A DNA stretch of 39,063 nt from an uncultured Lachnospiraceae bacterium (lineage in GTDB: Bacteria > Bacillota > Clostridia > Lachnospirales > Lachnospiraceae), in NCBI GenBank assembly GCA_910584205.1, contig CAJUAA010000041.1, positions 1-39,063 of the forward strand, written 5' to 3'. Each line of letters starts with the position of its first letter. The stretch's first letter is position 1. The notes beneath the pieces were generated by a model. It was not told where the DNA came from, made no database searches, and saw nothing but the letters and a program-made list of their open reading frames with translations. Below, piece by piece: positions 38,981 through 39,063 of the stretch. The position numbers were made by a program, and so were the translations under genes.

Positions 38981-39004
38981 ATGCAAAAATATCCTAAATG
39001 TCAA
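38976..39004 (-). promoter_or_regulatory. Predicted strong sigma-A promoter reading left
   Basis: Minus-strand perfect TTGACA (39004-38999), a 17-nt spacer and TAATGT (38981-38976). TGTCAAGA is repeated at 38999-39006 and 39015-39022, and TGTCAA/TTGACA form an inverted pair at 39015-39032. It could drive the toxin-tail and immunity genes. Confidence 0.6.
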
Positions 39005-39063
39005 GAACTGATTTTGTCAAGATTAGTTGACACATTTTCCTCAAGGATTTTGTATCCTATGCT

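Noticed and set aside
36218..39063. Search for the 5' part of the SigK-type gene inside the window.
   Set aside because: No sigma region 2 or 3 signature was found in any frame of this stretch, so the other half, if present, lies outside.

Overview
The window looks like the chromosome of a spore-forming member of the Clostridia, most likely a Lachnospiraceae-type gut bacterium. Reasons: clostridial-style groES-groEL and htpG genes with CIRCE operators, CodY next to topA-dprA-comM, a DUF5721-type protein, strong AGGAGG ribosome sites with sigma-A promoters of 17-bp spacing, and the 3' end of a sporulation sigma factor gene. Nucleotides 1 to about 30,800 are GC-rich core chromosome. From about 30,800 to the end the sequence is foreign: recombinases of intermediate composition followed by very AT-rich small genes.

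Layout. 1-10,300 runs leftward and carries arginine biosynthesis (argC, argJ, argB, argD), with a GNAT acetyltransferase, a signal-peptidase-II-like membrane protein, half of an MreB-like protein and rubrerythrin set among the arg genes. Downstream come an anchored solute-binding protein, a YdcZ-type transporter, a ComEA-like lipoprotein and a response regulator cut by the window edge. argG runs rightward from a shared divergent promoter region (10,296-10,551). There an ARG-box-like sequence overlaps the -10 of the argC promoter. 11,850-12,400 holds a decayed PD-(D/E)XK transposase. 12,600-17,700 holds a small membrane protein, a DegV protein, a DUF5721 protein, htpG (with CIRCE) and a cytidylate-kinase-like gene. 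17,750-25,200 runs leftward: pyk-asnS-CsoR-like, then guaB, then groES-groEL (with CIRCE). 25,275-30,645 is comM-dprA-topA-codY.

30,739-39,063 is the accessory region. Just upstream of comM lie the last 20 codons of a SigK-type sigma factor gene. They are cut off by a block of three tandem large serine recombinase genes and a small DUF6870-like gene. This is the arrangement of a sigK-intervening ('skin'-like) element or an integrative element that uses sigK as its target. The 5' half of sigK is not in the window, so the other end of the element must lie beyond 39,063 or be lost. Inside the element, past the recombinases, is a set of polymorphic-toxin leftovers: immunity-type genes (one resembling Imm21, one with HEAT-like helices), a short RHS-repeat core fragment whose stop overlaps an immunity gene start, and a probable toxin tail. 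The window ends in a strong leftward promoter with nested inverted repeats that may be the edge of another mobile element.

No rRNA, tRNA, CRISPR array or complete insertion sequence was recognised.
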